Shown: positions 12,986-25,759 of the stretch, one piece after another
Layout of the letters: each line of letters begins with the position of its first letter
Position numbering within the stretch: position 1 is the first letter of the stretch
Assembly: GCA_946122785.1 (NCBI GenBank)
Contig: CAMGYJ010000002.1
Location: 22,356,492 to 22,420,491, forward strand
Reading direction: 5' to 3'
Source of the DNA: Linum tenue
Lineage: Eukaryota; Streptophyta; Magnoliopsida; Malpighiales; Linaceae
DNA: 64,000 nucleotides
Made by a program: the position numbers and the translations under genes
Notes under the pieces: model-generated
The model's input: only the letters and a program-made list of their open reading frames with translations
Databases searched by the model: none
Told to the model about the DNA's origin: nothing

Positions 12986-14613
12986 TCATGTCCTCCTCCA
13001 CTATGAACAGTCAAGAAAATTGAAATACAAGGATTTTGACTCCATTAATACGCAAGAAGCGTCTGATCAACATCATAGAATGACGAATTAAGTGATCATC
13101 CCCCTTACCTCTCCTAGAGCACAAGCTAGTGTTTCATCCTGCTACTCAAGTGAACAATATCGTCGTGAAAATCTAAAAAACAGTAGCAACTGCCAATGCA
13201 ACAACAATGTTGACTTTCGAAAGACTGTGTATGCAGTTGAGCACAACTACAATTCATCGTCAATGTTATCCCTATCACATCCCCTTGCATTCACCTCTAG
13301 GTCTATAAGTAGAAGGATCCTTACCTTCGACATGTTCAAAATTGACAGACATATTAGTCTCTACCTCATGTGGGTTTGGAGATGAAAAGAAGACATTAAT
13401 TTTGAGGAAGCCGAAGGGGAAGACGATGAAAAATACACCACCACCATCACCTAGAGTCGTTATGACCCCCGAAACAATCAGATCATAACCACTCATCATC
13501 ATTACCAACACCACCACCAATATCACGAAGCCCTACAACTGAAATATGGTATCAGATCTAGAAAAATGTCATCTAGAGCTCTGATCCAAACTTTACTCTT
13601 TTTACTTCTTCCTGCGAGAAAGACCAGCTTGTCTTTCTTTCCTTACGTGAAACAAAGTACCAATTTCCGTGGCTTTCTTCTTTCTTTCTCTTCCATTGGT
13701 CATTATTCTTTCTTCTTCGTGGGTTTCCTTGTGGCGAAGCACATTGTATTATCGTTGGTTTCCTTGTCGCCAAGGTCATTATTCCCTCTACTCTTCCAGA
13801 AAAGGGGACTCAGGAGGGTGCTCTTGTTCCGAATCCAGCGTATCGACACTGGTTTCGTCAAGATAAGTTGATACTCCATGCTCTTTGATGCTTTGTTTCT
13901 GAATCAACTTATACATATGTCACCTCTGTTTCTACTGCTCATGAGGCTTGAATGGTTCTTGAGAAGCTTTTTACTAGTCGTGGTCCATCCCGTATTATGA
14001 ATCTCAAAGAACGATTGGGTCGAGAAAAGCAAGGGAACAGAGATATTAGAAGTTAATTTTTGCAGATGAAATCGATCGCGTCTAAACTGTCAATGGTGGA
14101 AAAACCAGTTTAGACACAGATATGGTGCTTCACTGTCTGTGTGGGTTGCGTCCAGAATTTGCCCATATCTCCACTACAATGCGCGGTCATGGGACACTAA
14201 TTACCGTTGAAGAACTGGTGGAAACTCTCGCCGAATTGGAGGCAGCGCTGCAAGGAGGGGAATCAGATTCATCTGCTCATCATGCTTTCGGCGTGCAAGG
14301 AGGGCTGCCAGAATCCTCTGTTCGGACGACGTTTGTCGCACAGCAGAGGAGACCAACTGGAGGCACCAGTGGCTTCTATCCATGATAGCAGCGACATACA
14401 CCCTCCGTTGGCCGTCTCTCTGCTTCACCGTCGGCCCAATCCTTTGTTCCGACCCGCTATAATCAAGATGAAACTCGGCCCACTTCTGGTAAGCAACTGA
14501 TCTGTTGCCAGTATTGTGAAAAAGCAGGTCATTCGGCCCATAGCTGTTTTAAGTTATTTCCATAGGCCCGACAACAGAGGGCTCAGGCCCATAACACCAC
14601 AACTTCATCCTAT

Positions 14614-15761
14614 TTGGGCAACAACAATGATAGTGGGCCTTGGTTGATGGATTCAACAGCTTCACATCATGTAACTGATAATTTGGGCAATCTCTCTATT
14701 TATTCCGATTACAATGGGCCAGAAGAAATTCTTGTTGGTGATGGCTCAGGTTTGAAATTTTCACATATTGGCTCTTCTATGCTACAAAGTGGTGATAATT
14801 CATTGAAATTGGATGATGTTTTATGTGTTCTGGCCATCAAAAAATGTCTACTATCAGTAGCCAAATTATGTCGCACTAATCCAATTTCAACTGAATTTTT
14901 CTCTGATTTTTTGTTGTTGTGAAGGATCTAAGCACGGGGGCGCCAATTCTGAAGGGAAAGAATAATGGAGATTTGTATTAGTTGCCAAAGAATGTGGGAA
15001 CGGGACGGCTAGCCTTGGTCACCACAAGTACCTCTTCGTCTTCTTGGCACTATCGACTTGGTCATCCCTCGGCTAAGTCTTTGTCTCGTTTATTCTGTAC
15101 TCAATCTCTTCCAGTTTTCAAGGAGCCGGATTTTTCATGTGATTCATGTCTTTGCAATAAGAGTCATAAACTTCCCTTTTCTATCTCTAGTTTGACAAGT
15201 AGTCATCCGTTTGATCTTGTGTATTCGAATGTTTAGGGTCCCGCTCCTATTACTTCGATTGATGGATTTCATTATTATATTATTTTTGTGGACCACTTCA
15301 CCTGATACACTTGGTTTTATCCTCTTCGTAAAAAATTGGATGCTCTGCAGATCTTTCTCACCTTTCATCGAATGGTTGAAAATTATTTTTCAACTACTAT
15401 TCGGCGCCTCTATACCTATGGAGGAGGAGAATTTGTTAAACTTCGTTCAGATCTTGAATCCAATGGGATAAGTCATTTACTCACTCCACCCTACACTCCA
15501 GAACACAACGGCTTAGCTGAAAGAAAGCATCGTCATCTCGTCGAGACTGGGATCACTCTTCTTCATCATGCCAAATTGCCCTCTATGTTTTGGTCTTTTG
15601 CCTTCTCCACTGCCATCTATCTCATTAATCATCTTCCTTCCTCCGCTCTCCATGGTAATATTCCTTTTCAAACAATTTTCAATTCCACTCCTAATTACCA
15701 TAAACTTAGAGTATTTGGCTGCTTTGTGCTATCCTTGGCTTCGACCCTACTCAAATTCTAA
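14614..15761 (+). pseudogene. copia protease, GAG-pre-integrase and integrase remnant
   Basis: Fragments in different frames show DSTASHHVTD (protease; the usual DSGA is DSTA here), WHYRLGHPSAKSLSRL (zinc-binding integrase N-terminus, followed by CDSCLCNKSHK) and an integrase core with VDHFT, YGGGEFV and EHNGLAERKHRHLVE. In-frame stops lie at about 15234 and 15302, so no full protein can be made. This is part of the copia relic 13547-17670. Confidence 0.85.
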
Positions 15762-16139
15762 ACTTTATCCTCGGTCTCGCCCGAGCCTGTTCTTAGGCTA
15801 CTACCCTCAACAAAGTGCATACAAATGCTTTGATCCCACTACTCAACGTGTCTTTGTGTCACGCCATGTTGCATTTGTTGAAAACACATTTCTTGGCTTT
15901 GATACTAACACTTCTGCAGCTCATCCCACGACTGACTCTTGGCTAGTTGCCACATCACCTCCTGTCACCTTGATTCCTCTCTCCGCTGTTCCCACATCTG
16001 GCCCACGACTTGACTTTACTCGCTCCAGCACTACTTCCCCACCTGCAGCGTCCCCTGACTTGGGCACTTCATCAACAGAAAATCAGCCACCACCGCCACC
16101 ACCTCCTCTAGCTCGTCAGATTGTTACCAAATAAAAAAA

Positions 16140-17640
16140 TAACATTTTCAAACCCAAGAGATTGTTTGTGACTACCAAGATCCCACCTCTTGAGCCCAAG
16201 TATGTCAAGGAAGCTCTTCAGTATCCTGAATGGAACGATGCTCTCAACAAGGAATATGATGCATTGATTGCCAATAATACTTGAACATTAGTTCCTCGTC
16301 AACCACACTACAATGTCTTGGGAAATCGGTGGGTCTACCGAGTAAAACATCATCCTAATGGGTCCATGATGCTACAAAACTCGTTTGGTGGCTAAAGGGT
16401 TTCATCAGCGACCTGGTGTTGACTTTCATGATACATTCAGGCCGGTTGTCAAACATGTCACTGTATGAACGGTATTTACTCTTGCTCTCTCTTAGAACTG
16501 TCCTATCTTTCAATATGATGTGAATAATGCTTCCATCAACCTGGTACAACCAATCTATTATGTCGACTTAACCGGGCTATCTATGGTCTCAAACACGCGC
16601 CACGTGTTTGGTATACTGCATTGAGCTTATTTCTTGAAGACCATGGATTTCGAAAGACTAGTTCTGATGCCTCTCTTCGTCTATCATCAGCAACATATTA
16701 CTCTCCACTTTCTCATTTATGTTGATGATTTACTTCTAACGGGAAACGATGCCAAGACTCTATTTGCATTTCAGGATCAATTATCTCAAAAGTTCTCTCT
16801 CAAACACTTGGGTCATATCAACTACTTTCTTGGCATTAAAGTTATTCCCACCACTGAGGGCTTTCTTCTTTCTCAACACAAGTACATGCATGACGTTCTC
16901 TCTCGGTTTCATATGCTTGAAGCCAACCCGGTTGTTACTCCTCTCTCACCTACAACTACTCTCTCGCTTGAAGATGGTAGTTTTCCTGCTAATGGAACTC
17001 AATATTGGCAAGCACTTGGGGCTTTTCAGTATCTTATCTACACTCGACCTGACATAGCATTTGCAGTTAACAAGCTATATCAGTTTATGCATGCTCCTAC
17101 TTCCACCCACTGGCAATGTGTCAAGCATCTCTGTTCGTGACACCATGCATTATGAACTATCTATTCGTCGCCGGTCACTTCCTCTCACTCTATCTGCATT
17201 TGTTGATTCTGATTGGGCAGGTAATCCTGATGATCAGACATCTAAATCTGTTATCTCATCTACTTAGGTTCCAATCTCATCTCCTAGCTCTCGCAAAAAC
17301 AACGTACGTTTGCTCGCTCAAGCACTAAAGCCAAATATCGTGCTATTTCTCATGCTACTGCTGAACTAGAATGGGTGCAAAATTTACTACGAGATCTTCA
17401 TCATTCAGTCACCACACCACCTGTTCTTAATTCGGAAAATTTGGGGGCCACATACTTTTGTGCTAATCCATGATTCCATTCTCGTATGAAGCATCTGGCT
17501 CTTGACTACCACTTTGTTCGACAACTTGTCCAAACTAGTCGGTTACGGGTTCAACATCTCTACCACGCATCAGTTGGTCGATGCTCTAACCAAGCCATTG
17601 ACTAGTCCTCGCCTACTTCTTCTTCGGTCCAAGATTGGAG
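16140..17640 (+). pseudogene. copia reverse transcriptase and RNase H remnant
   Basis: The palm motif IYVDDLLLTGN is intact near 16717, followed by KHLGHINYFLGIKV and the RNase H segments SAFVDSDWAGNPDDQ and STKAKYRAISHATAELEW, spread over at least three frames. Stops and frameshifts near 16280, 16470, 17138 and 17268 disable it. Confidence 0.85.
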
Positions 17641-17784
17641 TCGTTTATACGACGTCCATCTTGTGGGGGGTAATAGAAATATTCAAAATCATAACTGATG
17701 CATTTTGAATTACCACAAATTCAGTCTCACCATCCATTATAATTATTTGTATCGGCCTCAATTAGCTCCATAAACATCTCTTTG

Positions 17785-17820
17785 CACATATATATATATA
17801 TATATATATACCCATATATG
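17785..17820. repeat. AT dinucleotide microsatellite
   Basis: An uninterrupted run of AT dinucleotides borders the MITE that starts at 17820; a second AT run lies on its other side (18098-18116). Confidence 0.8.
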
Positions 17821-18097
17821 GTAATGACTGGTGTACGTCAGGTGTATACTATACGTCAGGTGATCAAGCCGTTAGATGTACTTAGATAAGCTCCGGCCGA
17901 TCTCAACGGTCAATTTTTGTTTTTCATTAAATCAAACTTCGGGGTGGGGTTTAGAAAATTGGTGCCTGGGGTTTATCCATTAGAGGTTAGGGTATAGTAT
18001 CAGACCCCAAACTCGATTGAATTCATGGTCTAGATAGAGATATCTCACTAGTAGTACCTGACATATAGTATACACCTGACGTACACCAGTCTGACCC
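17820..18097. mobile_element. 278-bp MITE (copy 1), TIR GACTGGTGTACGTCAGG
   Basis: The terminal inverted repeats are about 40 bp. The left end GGTAATGACTGGTGTACG mirrors the right end, whose reverse complement reads GGGTCAGACTGGTGTACG, both followed by TCAGGTGTATACTATA. No coding capacity. The second copy (37411-37594 plus 40500-40593) has the same length once its insertion is removed. It sits inside AT repeats, so the target duplication cannot be defined. The superfamily is not clear. Confidence 0.8.
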
Positions 18098-18114
18098 ATA
18101 TATATATATATATA

Positions 18115-18520
18115 TGGCGAGTTCTACGGTACCCCGGGTAAAATCCGGGGTACCGCATACCTTGAGTAAAAAAACGCTATCTAGAACTTGAATTGACTGA
18201 TCTTTCGGACATGATACTATACTCTAATCCATAAAGATCAAAATATAGGTCCATTTTAGAGTTAGGCTAATTTGAAGGATTTATAGTTTAGAGATTTAGA
18301 GTTAGGGTTAGGGTTTACAATTTGGGGTTTAGGGATAGAAATCAAAATTGAAGGTCTAGGGCTTACGGTAATCGGCTAATTAGTTGTTGTCATGTGTTAT
18401 AACATCATATTACACTAATTCTACAAATTAAAATTCAAAATCTGACACCTTATGTCTAGTTTTTGAGTTGGGTGCATTGAACGCACTCATTTTTGTGAGT
18501 GCACCGAAGTAGTCACCTAT
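18115..18520. mobile_element. Possible second MITE with degenerate TIRs
   Basis: The left end GGCGAGTTCTACGGTACCCC and the reverse complement of the right end (AGGTGACTACTTCGGTGCAC) agree at roughly two thirds of positions, and both borders touch AT microsatellites. There is a perfect 10-bp inverted repeat (GGTACCCCGG, 18128-18137, with CCGGGGTACC, 18145-18154) near the left end. Tentative. Confidence 0.35.
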
Positions 18521-20377
18521 ATATATATGGTGATGAATGCCCTCTAATAGTATCAATAATACTACATACCGCACACTTAAATGTTGAGGTCTTACACACC
18601 CCATAATTTTTTTATGCTTGCGTAGTTCCAAGTCCACTAACTTCGTGCAAGTAACTGTACGTGATGTAAAATTTTACTTTTAGACCAAAATCACCATGTA
18701 CGTACATACCCTAATTAACTTGCAACCTAGCTAATTCACCAGGGAATTGTTAATTTTGTGGAAAGCTAGGTGGTCTTTTGTGGTGTGGAGCAGGTACCAA
18801 ATCAAACCCCGCCGGAAAACGATTTCATTGTATAATATGAAGTTGTTAAACCATACGCTTACTTCGTTGACAACTTGGGTTTCTTTCGGTATCATGTTAA
18901 GTGTACATAAGAAAACCAAACAAAACAAAAACCAGCGAATTAATAATTGCAGTGCTGCAAATAAAAACATAATCACACCTGATTAGCTGTTGGCCATTGC
19001 AGACAGCTAATGAGAGCTGAAACGTGGAAGCGTCACGACGGCATTCTAGTATTTCGTCCTCACATCACATGGCATGATTGATTCCCTCCTTCCATTTTAT
19101 ACTGTGAAATCCCAGCACACATGATTAGCTCCTCCAGCCCATTTTTTATCTAAGATCCATTGAGGAACTGTCATCTGTCAAATTTCTTGATTGATGTCGC
19201 CATTAGCATCCCAGGTTCTCCTTAAACAAACCAAGGGAAAGTAAGGAAGTAAGCACAGTCATGAACGTGAACGATTATTTTAAGGGTGTGAGCTCGATCG
19301 GGTCGACGGAGAGCAGGTCAGCTTGGGTACTGTGGTGTGCTGCGCTCATTGGATCTCTCTGCCCTCGTCGCAAGCTGAAAAGTGTTCTTATATGAAATAA
19401 TTTTTGTGGACATAAATCGGAATGGCATTTGAATATAACGTATTTAAGAGTGTTATTCTAAAAAAAATTAAATTATTTGAAATGTTTAATATTATATGAT
19501 ATTAAAGTGAAACTGAAACTATCTTTTCAATTTTGAAAATTTTATAATCTTTCATCAATAATCGAATATTGTATTCTTAATAGTTATAACACTCGTAATA
19601 ACTATTCATAACCTATCTATTTTGTTATGCGACCATCCGAGTACCATATTGGTAATACAAGGGAAGTAACCCTTGTATATTAGTGTCCACCTAGACCAAT
19701 TAGTACGAGGCTTTTTGGGGAGGAAACCATGAGTAAAACCGTACGGGCTTTGTCCAAAGCGGACAATATCGTACCAATTGAGCAACCCGGTTTCGACATA
19801 TTTAATGTTGTACTAAGTTAGTTGTTTATGACTGAAAAAAAAATTGACATAACAAAGAAAGATTGTGTAAGAAATGTAGCATGAATAGAAAATGAATAAC
19901 CATAACATTCAACCAATATTTGTTATTTTTTTCTTGAGAAAAATACATATATATTAATATCTAAACGTTAGAGTATTCTAAACAATGTAATAACAAAATT
20001 AATAAGATCATAATATTCTTACTCTACACCAACATTTTTTTCAACCAACATACTTAAAATTTAATTGGAATTTTTTTTTATTCCCTCAAGGAATAAAATA
20101 AAACGTCTCTTATGGTACCTACTTAAATGCATCCATGCAAACTCCAGTTTGACTTCATGATTTGTCTTTTATTACAATTAGTTCATATTAAACTAAATAA
20201 CTATGAATGATGCATAATGCTTAATTACTCCATAAGATAAACGAATTAAATAAGTGAAATAATCTATAAAATTGATTTTCATAATTTATATTCTTTTAAA
20301 CTCACACATGGGTCCAATCATGCCAGATTATCAAGAGATTTAAGCTCTATGGTTAACCGGACTAAAACTTTCGAAGA
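18521..20377. other. Gene-free intergenic stretch with one LTR-like fragment
   Basis: No credible reading frame. The segment about 19660-19795 contains the phrase GGGCTTTGTCCAAAGCGGAC followed by AATATC, which resembles a piece commonly seen in plant LTRs. Nothing around it allows an element to be drawn. Confidence 0.4.
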
Positions 20378-20889
20378 TGTTTGAGCCCGGATATTTTGGA
20401 ATCCGATTCACCACCCGCTCTATTCCCGTACAACGAGTTCTCGGCGCCTGACCTGCACAAACGCACACAGAGGAGGGCGCCTCTACCCGTTAGTCTTCCG
20501 ACGATCAAGTTAGTTTGGGTCTTAGAGAGAGAAGTGTCAAGCTCTAGTACTTTTAGTGAGAGAGTCCAACCTGCGTAAATGCTACCTACCGACCCTATTT
20601 ATACTCACCCAGCCCTGGACCAGGATCCCTCCATCAAGCTCCACGTAAGCATCGCATTTAATGCTCCGTCCTTCTGTCAGGCTGGGCCCCCCGACCATCC
20701 TGTCAGTCTTCTGACGGATACAAGGCGCCCAGACCGTACTCCCTTGGAGTTTTCGGGGTCTTATCCCTTAGCTTCCCTCATCATACTCGGGCTTAGACTC
20801 GTGGGCTTTGCCCGATGGAGTAACCCTCCTCTTCTCTATTGGGCCGTGTTGGGCTTTCATTTGGGGCCTCTCTTTGTCACACCCCAACA
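20378..20889 (-). repeat. 3' LTR of the Tat element
   Basis: On the minus strand the LTR begins TGTTGGGGTGTGAC and ends GGGCTCAAACA, with the canonical TG...CA. It is directly preceded on the minus strand by a polypurine tract (CTGGGGGCAAT, plus 20890-20901). No second LTR is present in the window to confirm the outer border. Confidence 0.65.
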
Positions 20890-21768
20890 ATTGCCCCCAG
20901 TTAGGCGCCCAGTCTACAAAACTTGAGGGCCTGACTATACTTGAGGGTCTGACTATCCCTCGGACCGTTTTCCAATCGGAACGCCAGGTGCCCCCCGATT
21001 ACCACCAACCGTTCGACAAGCGTATGCAACACGAATTTCCTCTTGACCGTCTCGATCTTCCCTTTGCAGGTGCCCCATCTTTGATGAACCGTTTGCATGT
21101 CCACCCGTCTCCATCCGGTAGGCGCTCCGTACACACGCGACCTTTTTCTGTTATCGGCACCTCGGCGTTGTTGAGCTAGGCGCCTTCTACCTACTGCCTT
21201 TCTTCTTTGTTGCGCTAGGCGCCCGCCATTGTGTCCTTTCTCGCCTGTTGTATACCGCCTAGCCTCACCGTTGAGTCGGGCGCCTGATGTCCATCAGCCT
21301 TTTCCCCTAGTTTTTTCCTTCCGCCAGCTTGGTTCACGCATCTTCGCTCAGTGGGGCGCCTCATCCTCACGGGGTAAATGCCCCCCTTTTCTCTTGTTAC
21401 AGGCGCCTCCGTCTTATTGAACCGGGCGCCAGTCAACTGGTGCTTTTCTTCTTCGTTGACCTAAGCGCCTGAATTGCGTGCTCCCCTCGTCAACTACTGC
21501 TTTTCTCTTTGTTGAACTAGGCGCATGGATTGTCTGGTTTTTTAAATTCAAATTTTAAATTTTGAAATTCAAACGTCCGCCCGGGATGGTGACACGTGGC
21601 TAACGGGCACGGATCTCGAGGCATGCCTCCCTTTTCTTCTTATTAATACTTCTCCATGCCCTCAATTTGTCTCCTACCTTTTCAAAGAATGCACTCTCTC
21701 TAACTTCTCTCTAGCCCTCGCCCTAACCTGCCGCTTGCGCGCCTTTCCTCGGTCTAATCTCCACATCA

Positions 21769-24030
21769 TGTCTGCTTCACCGGATCAAGCTATTAGCACG
21801 GGCGCTGCTCCTGAGCGAGGTGCCCCATCGAACCTTGGTAAGCACCCACTCCTTCCCGATTCTAGCACTTTGTTTTGCATCTTTGGTCTTTTATTTTGAG
21901 GCATGGGGGCCGCTTACCTCGCGTTGCGGTTGTGCGCCTGCTTCATTTTTTGTTTTTCCCCAGACTATGTGCCGCTCGACACCTCTGAAATTCCATTTGA
22001 CTTGGCCGGGCCGGATCGCCAATCTACTGTGACACCGGTGCAAGTGAGGGAATTGGTTACAAGTCTGCAATTGCCTCGTGAGTCGTGACTGGTGGAATAT
22101 GGATTGGGATCTACCAGGAGTACTTTCGCTTCGGGTTGTGGTTCCCGATCGACCCTATTTTGGAGGGGATTTTGGCCACTTGTGGCTGCAGCTTGGGGCG
22201 CCTATCTCCCTCGGTTATCCTGGTGGTGATTTTGTTCAAGTTAAAGTGCAAGGTGCACAAGGTGAGGCCGACATTTAACTTGTTCAGATATTTCTTCAAC
22301 ATGGTTGCACTTGACAACTGCTTATCCCTACAGAAGCGCACAAAGATTTCGTACAACTTCGTGGTCAAGTGCCCAAGTTAGGGAGGACTTGGTTCAACGG
22401 ATTCTTTTTCATGAAGGCATATCTAGACTCCTTCTTCAAGAGTGGAGGTGCCTTCTTGACTGAATGGGAGCTTGGAAACGAAACAAATTTTAACATCGAG
22501 GTTCCCCTGTCTCCAGACGAGACCCAAGGTGCCAAACTTATATGCACTAACCCCATTAACTTGCGAGTGAATGTTAATCGTGCCCCAGTTTTAGCGGAAT
22601 ATTACAATGATGGTGTGTAGGGCGCCTTTGCTGCTTGGTTTGTTTTGTTTTTGTCACCCGATCATTTTGATTTTTCCCTTTCACCTTGTGTAAGGTTCGA
22701 TTTCTCAAGTATTGCCAACTTGATGAAGAGCCGCCTAGCTATGCTGAATGCAGGGGCGCCCGGCTCTTCAACCGCCCAGGCGCCCTCTCCCCCGTGCCAA
22801 AAAAAGAAGAAGGTGGCAAAGAAGGCCAGGGGTGGTGTCGGACAGGGGAAGGCGCCCCGCAATGCGAAGATAGTGAGTGTGGCATCTTTTGCCCAGGCTG
22901 CGGGTACAATAGACCCGTCTCACCTTCGACGCGCCCACAGAGGAAGAAGAAGAGCCTTCCTTGGTGCGTCGCGAAAAGAGGGTAGGATCCCCCTCTCTCA
23001 TGGTGGCAAAAAGGCTCACCCCACCGAGACAGAGAAGGTCAAAGTCGCCATGACAAGGCAGGGTGGGTGACCAGGCGCCTATGTGGGGTTAGATGAGGAA
23101 GGGCACCTCGTTAAGCCTGACGGGCGCCCTCCGATCCTCCAGCCTCTTCGAACCAAACTTGGGCAGATCGCCCTGCCATGCTCGCCTCGCGCCGCTGTTG
23201 ACCAAGGCTGCGCGATGGGCTTGGCGATTTCTGCAGCAAAGATGCTGCAAGTGCCCTCAGAGATCGATGAGGAGCACCTTTTTGTGGAGCTCGCCCAAGT
23301 GGGCGCCACAGTAATTGATAATCTTTGTCCAAGTTTTTCACGAAATATTTTAACTTATGCTTTCGTATGTAGGTGCTCCTTTTTGCTGAGAGAGGCGCTC
23401 GACGCCTGGAGGCAGCCAAAGGAGAAAGTCTGGCGGCTTCAAACTCCTTATCCGTGGCAAAGGACGATCTTGACATGGGCAACATGCGCCGCGAGCACCT
23501 GATGAAGGAGTTGTGAAGACTCCCAGCTGGAGGCGGCCAAGGAGGTTTCCCAACTGCAGACCACCCTCGATGAGAAGCGGCGGCGGTGCGAAGCCGAGTT
23601 TGGGGCGCAGCTAGAGGCCGAGCGAAAGGATTTCGCAGTGAAGCTCTTGGCCTTGGAGTTCGAGAATGAGGCTCTCTCAAAAGAGGTGGGCGCCTTGGCC
23701 AGTGAAATTGACTTTCTCAAAGAAGAGAAGTGAAGGCTCCAAGATGACCTGACTGATATGTCCCACGGTCACAAAGACTATAAGAAGGCCATGAAGGCGG
23801 CTCGGAAGGATATTGCCCCCGTGAAGGCATCCTTGGATCACTACGAGGACTCCGAGGCTGGGAAGAACCTGTTAGCAAACGCCCGCCTGACGAGCATAAG
23901 TATCCTAAAGAAGAAGCTTGATTGGGATCACCCGGACTTCGAGGCTGGGAAGAACCTGCATGACCAGCAGCGGATGCGCCTCTAGGATCAAGAGGCCAGT
24001 GTGGGGGACGCCTCTTCGGGCGCCGAGTGA
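21769..24030 (+). pseudogene. Antisense extra ORF of the Tat element (Transposase_28-like, coiled coil)
   Basis: It lies on the strand opposite to pol. A short first exon starts at the ATG at 21769 (MSASPDQAISTG) and is followed by GTAAGC; the next exon begins after TTCCCCAG at about 21961. The middle part (22085-22300) resembles the N-terminus of the 'putative gypsy type transposon' (Transposase_28) family, with EYFRFGLWFPIDPILEGI. The C-terminal third (23520-23985) is Glu/Lys-rich and has heptads typical of a coiled coil. Stops at about 22086, 23514 and 23731 and several frame changes disable it. Its role in Tat elements is unknown. Confidence 0.65.
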
Positions 24031-24529
24031 TATCCTATGTATTTTTGTAATTTAGGAATTCATTCTTGTACTCTTGATTATCCTTCACACTAAAAAATTT
24101 CATCTCGCTTTATTTCTTCCTTGTGTCATGCAAGGCGCCTTATATGGATATTGCTTGATTTTTTTGTTTCCGAGGGCGCTTTACGATTATACCCAAAAAT
24201 TTTGTTCGAAGGGCGCTAGGTTGGGTGCTTTAACTGACTCGAATATCTACACATCGTTTAGCCGAAGGGTGCGAGGCTGGGCGCTTTGGTTGGTTGGAAA
24301 TGGACACGTTAAAACAACATGGACGGGCGCTTAATAAATATGGGCGCTTTAACATTGTCAGGGCGCTACATATATAAGGCGCTTTTAACATGCTACGATG
24401 CTACTACTTTAGGCTTTTTGGACACAATACGAGCGCTTCTCAACACAACACTTGTGATCCACAAAAAGGATAGAAAAAGTAACCACTGCTAGACTTGGAC
24501 CTGGACGCCGTCCCTTAATCACGGAGAGA

Positions 24530-25751
24530 TGTCGTCCCTGTGCATTCCATGTCCTCTTTACACCTTGTCATTGAGATGTTCCAACTTAAACATGACGGCG
24601 CCCACAACTTCGCGAACGGTATGGACCCTTCCATTTTGGTGCCAATTTTCCCTCCCGGGAGTCTGGTCGGAAGTCACGCTTGAGTACTTGGGCGCATGCT
24701 ATGATGGCATGCGGGCACATCTTCTTGTCATAGTATCTTGCAACTTGTTTTTTCATTGCCTCCAGGCGCACAACTGCCACTTCGCGCCTCTAATCCAACA
24801 AGTCTAAATCATTGACTCGCCCCTTATCATTGTTGATTGGATCGTGATGAGCCACTCGATAGCTTGGGATAGTGATCTCAATTGGAATGACCGCCTCCCC
24901 GCCGTAAGTTAAGAAAAATGGTGTTTCACCCGTGGCTGTCTAGTAGGTCATCCGGTGTGCCCATAAAACACTAGGAAACTCCTCCACCCAACTGCCTTTG
25001 GCGCCTGTCAGGCTGGTATGCAACCCTGCAGAATACTTTTGTTAGCCGCCTCCGCTTGCCCGTTAGCTTGAGGATATGCTACTGACGAGAATCGCAACAC
25101 CACCCCATTCTAGTCGCAAAATTCGACGAACATTTTGCAATCAAACTGCTTACCATGGTCCGTGACAATGGACTCTGCCAGACCAAATCGGGTGAATATG
25201 TTCTTCCTGGTGAATTTCTGCACTTGGACCTCAGTAATGGTGACCAATGACTCAGCTTCAATCCATTTTGAGAAGTAGTTGACGACAACTATTAGGTACT
25301 TCATTTGGCCAGACGCCTTCGGGAAAGGACCCAAAAGATCCATGCCCCATTGGGCAAACGGCCAGGCGCCTACGTTGCCTTGCATCGGTGTAGTTGGTAT
25401 GTGGATGTCATTTGCGTGCACCTGACACTGATGGCAGGTGTTGACGTGCGCCTTCACGTCCTTTCTCATCATCGGCCAATAATATTCTTGTCGCAACAAT
25501 GTCTTCTCCAAACTTCGTGCTTCTGTGTGCATGCCGCATGATCCACCGTGCACCTCGTCGATGGCGATTTTGCTCTCCTCGTCAGTCAAGCATCGCAAGT
25601 ATGTGCTTGAATGAGATCTTTTGTATAGCCGGCCTTCGATAATGCAGCATCGTGCCGCCCTATGACTTGAGTAAAAAACAGCTCTGTGGGTGTCATCCAA
25701 CCACCACTTGCACCGGTTAGGGCGGCCATTAGATGTTCCTGTGGCACCTCC
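24530..25751 (-). pseudogene. Tat integrase remnant
   Basis: The HHCC zinc finger is visible (H in DEVHGGSCGMH, C in CHQCQVHAND at about 25430), followed by the core with WGMDLLGPFPKASGQ, VVVNYFSKWIEAE and the second Asp in SIVTDHGKQFD (about 25160). Later pieces (QANGQAEA, GPYRSRSCGRR) are in other frames. A stop interrupts the core near 25110. The part next to 25751 originally continued into the second RNase H, now separated by the hAT insertion. Confidence 0.85.
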
Positions 25752-25759
25752 CTTGTGAC

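Larger units (their letters stand above)
13547..17670 (+). mobile_element. Decayed Ty1/copia retrotransposon internal region
   Basis: The element begins with a tRNA-Met type primer-binding site (TGGTATCAGA at 13547) and ends in a polypurine tract (GTGGGGGG at 17664-17670). Between them the domains follow copia order with many stops and frameshifts: gag (UBN2-like, about 13860-14385), CCHC knuckle CQYCEKAGHSAHSC (about 14506), protease (DSTASHH at about 14650), GAG-pre-integrase and integrase (14982-15761, WHYRLGHPS and TPPYTPEHNGLAERKHR), reverse transcriptase (16140-17140, YVDDLLLTGN) and RNase H (17160-17640, DSDWAGNPDDQ). LTRs could not be delimited; both ends abut other repeats. It is not functional. 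Confidence 0.9.

Noticed and set aside
12687..13546. 5' LTR of the copia element
   Set aside because: No segment here matches the sequence after the polypurine tract at 17671, and the putative LTR at 12687-12985 is separated from the primer site by 560 bp of other repeat.
18296..18330. Interstitial telomere-like repeats (TTAGGG phrases)
   Set aside because: Only a few degenerate units of mixed length occur; this is the AT-rich body of a putative MITE.
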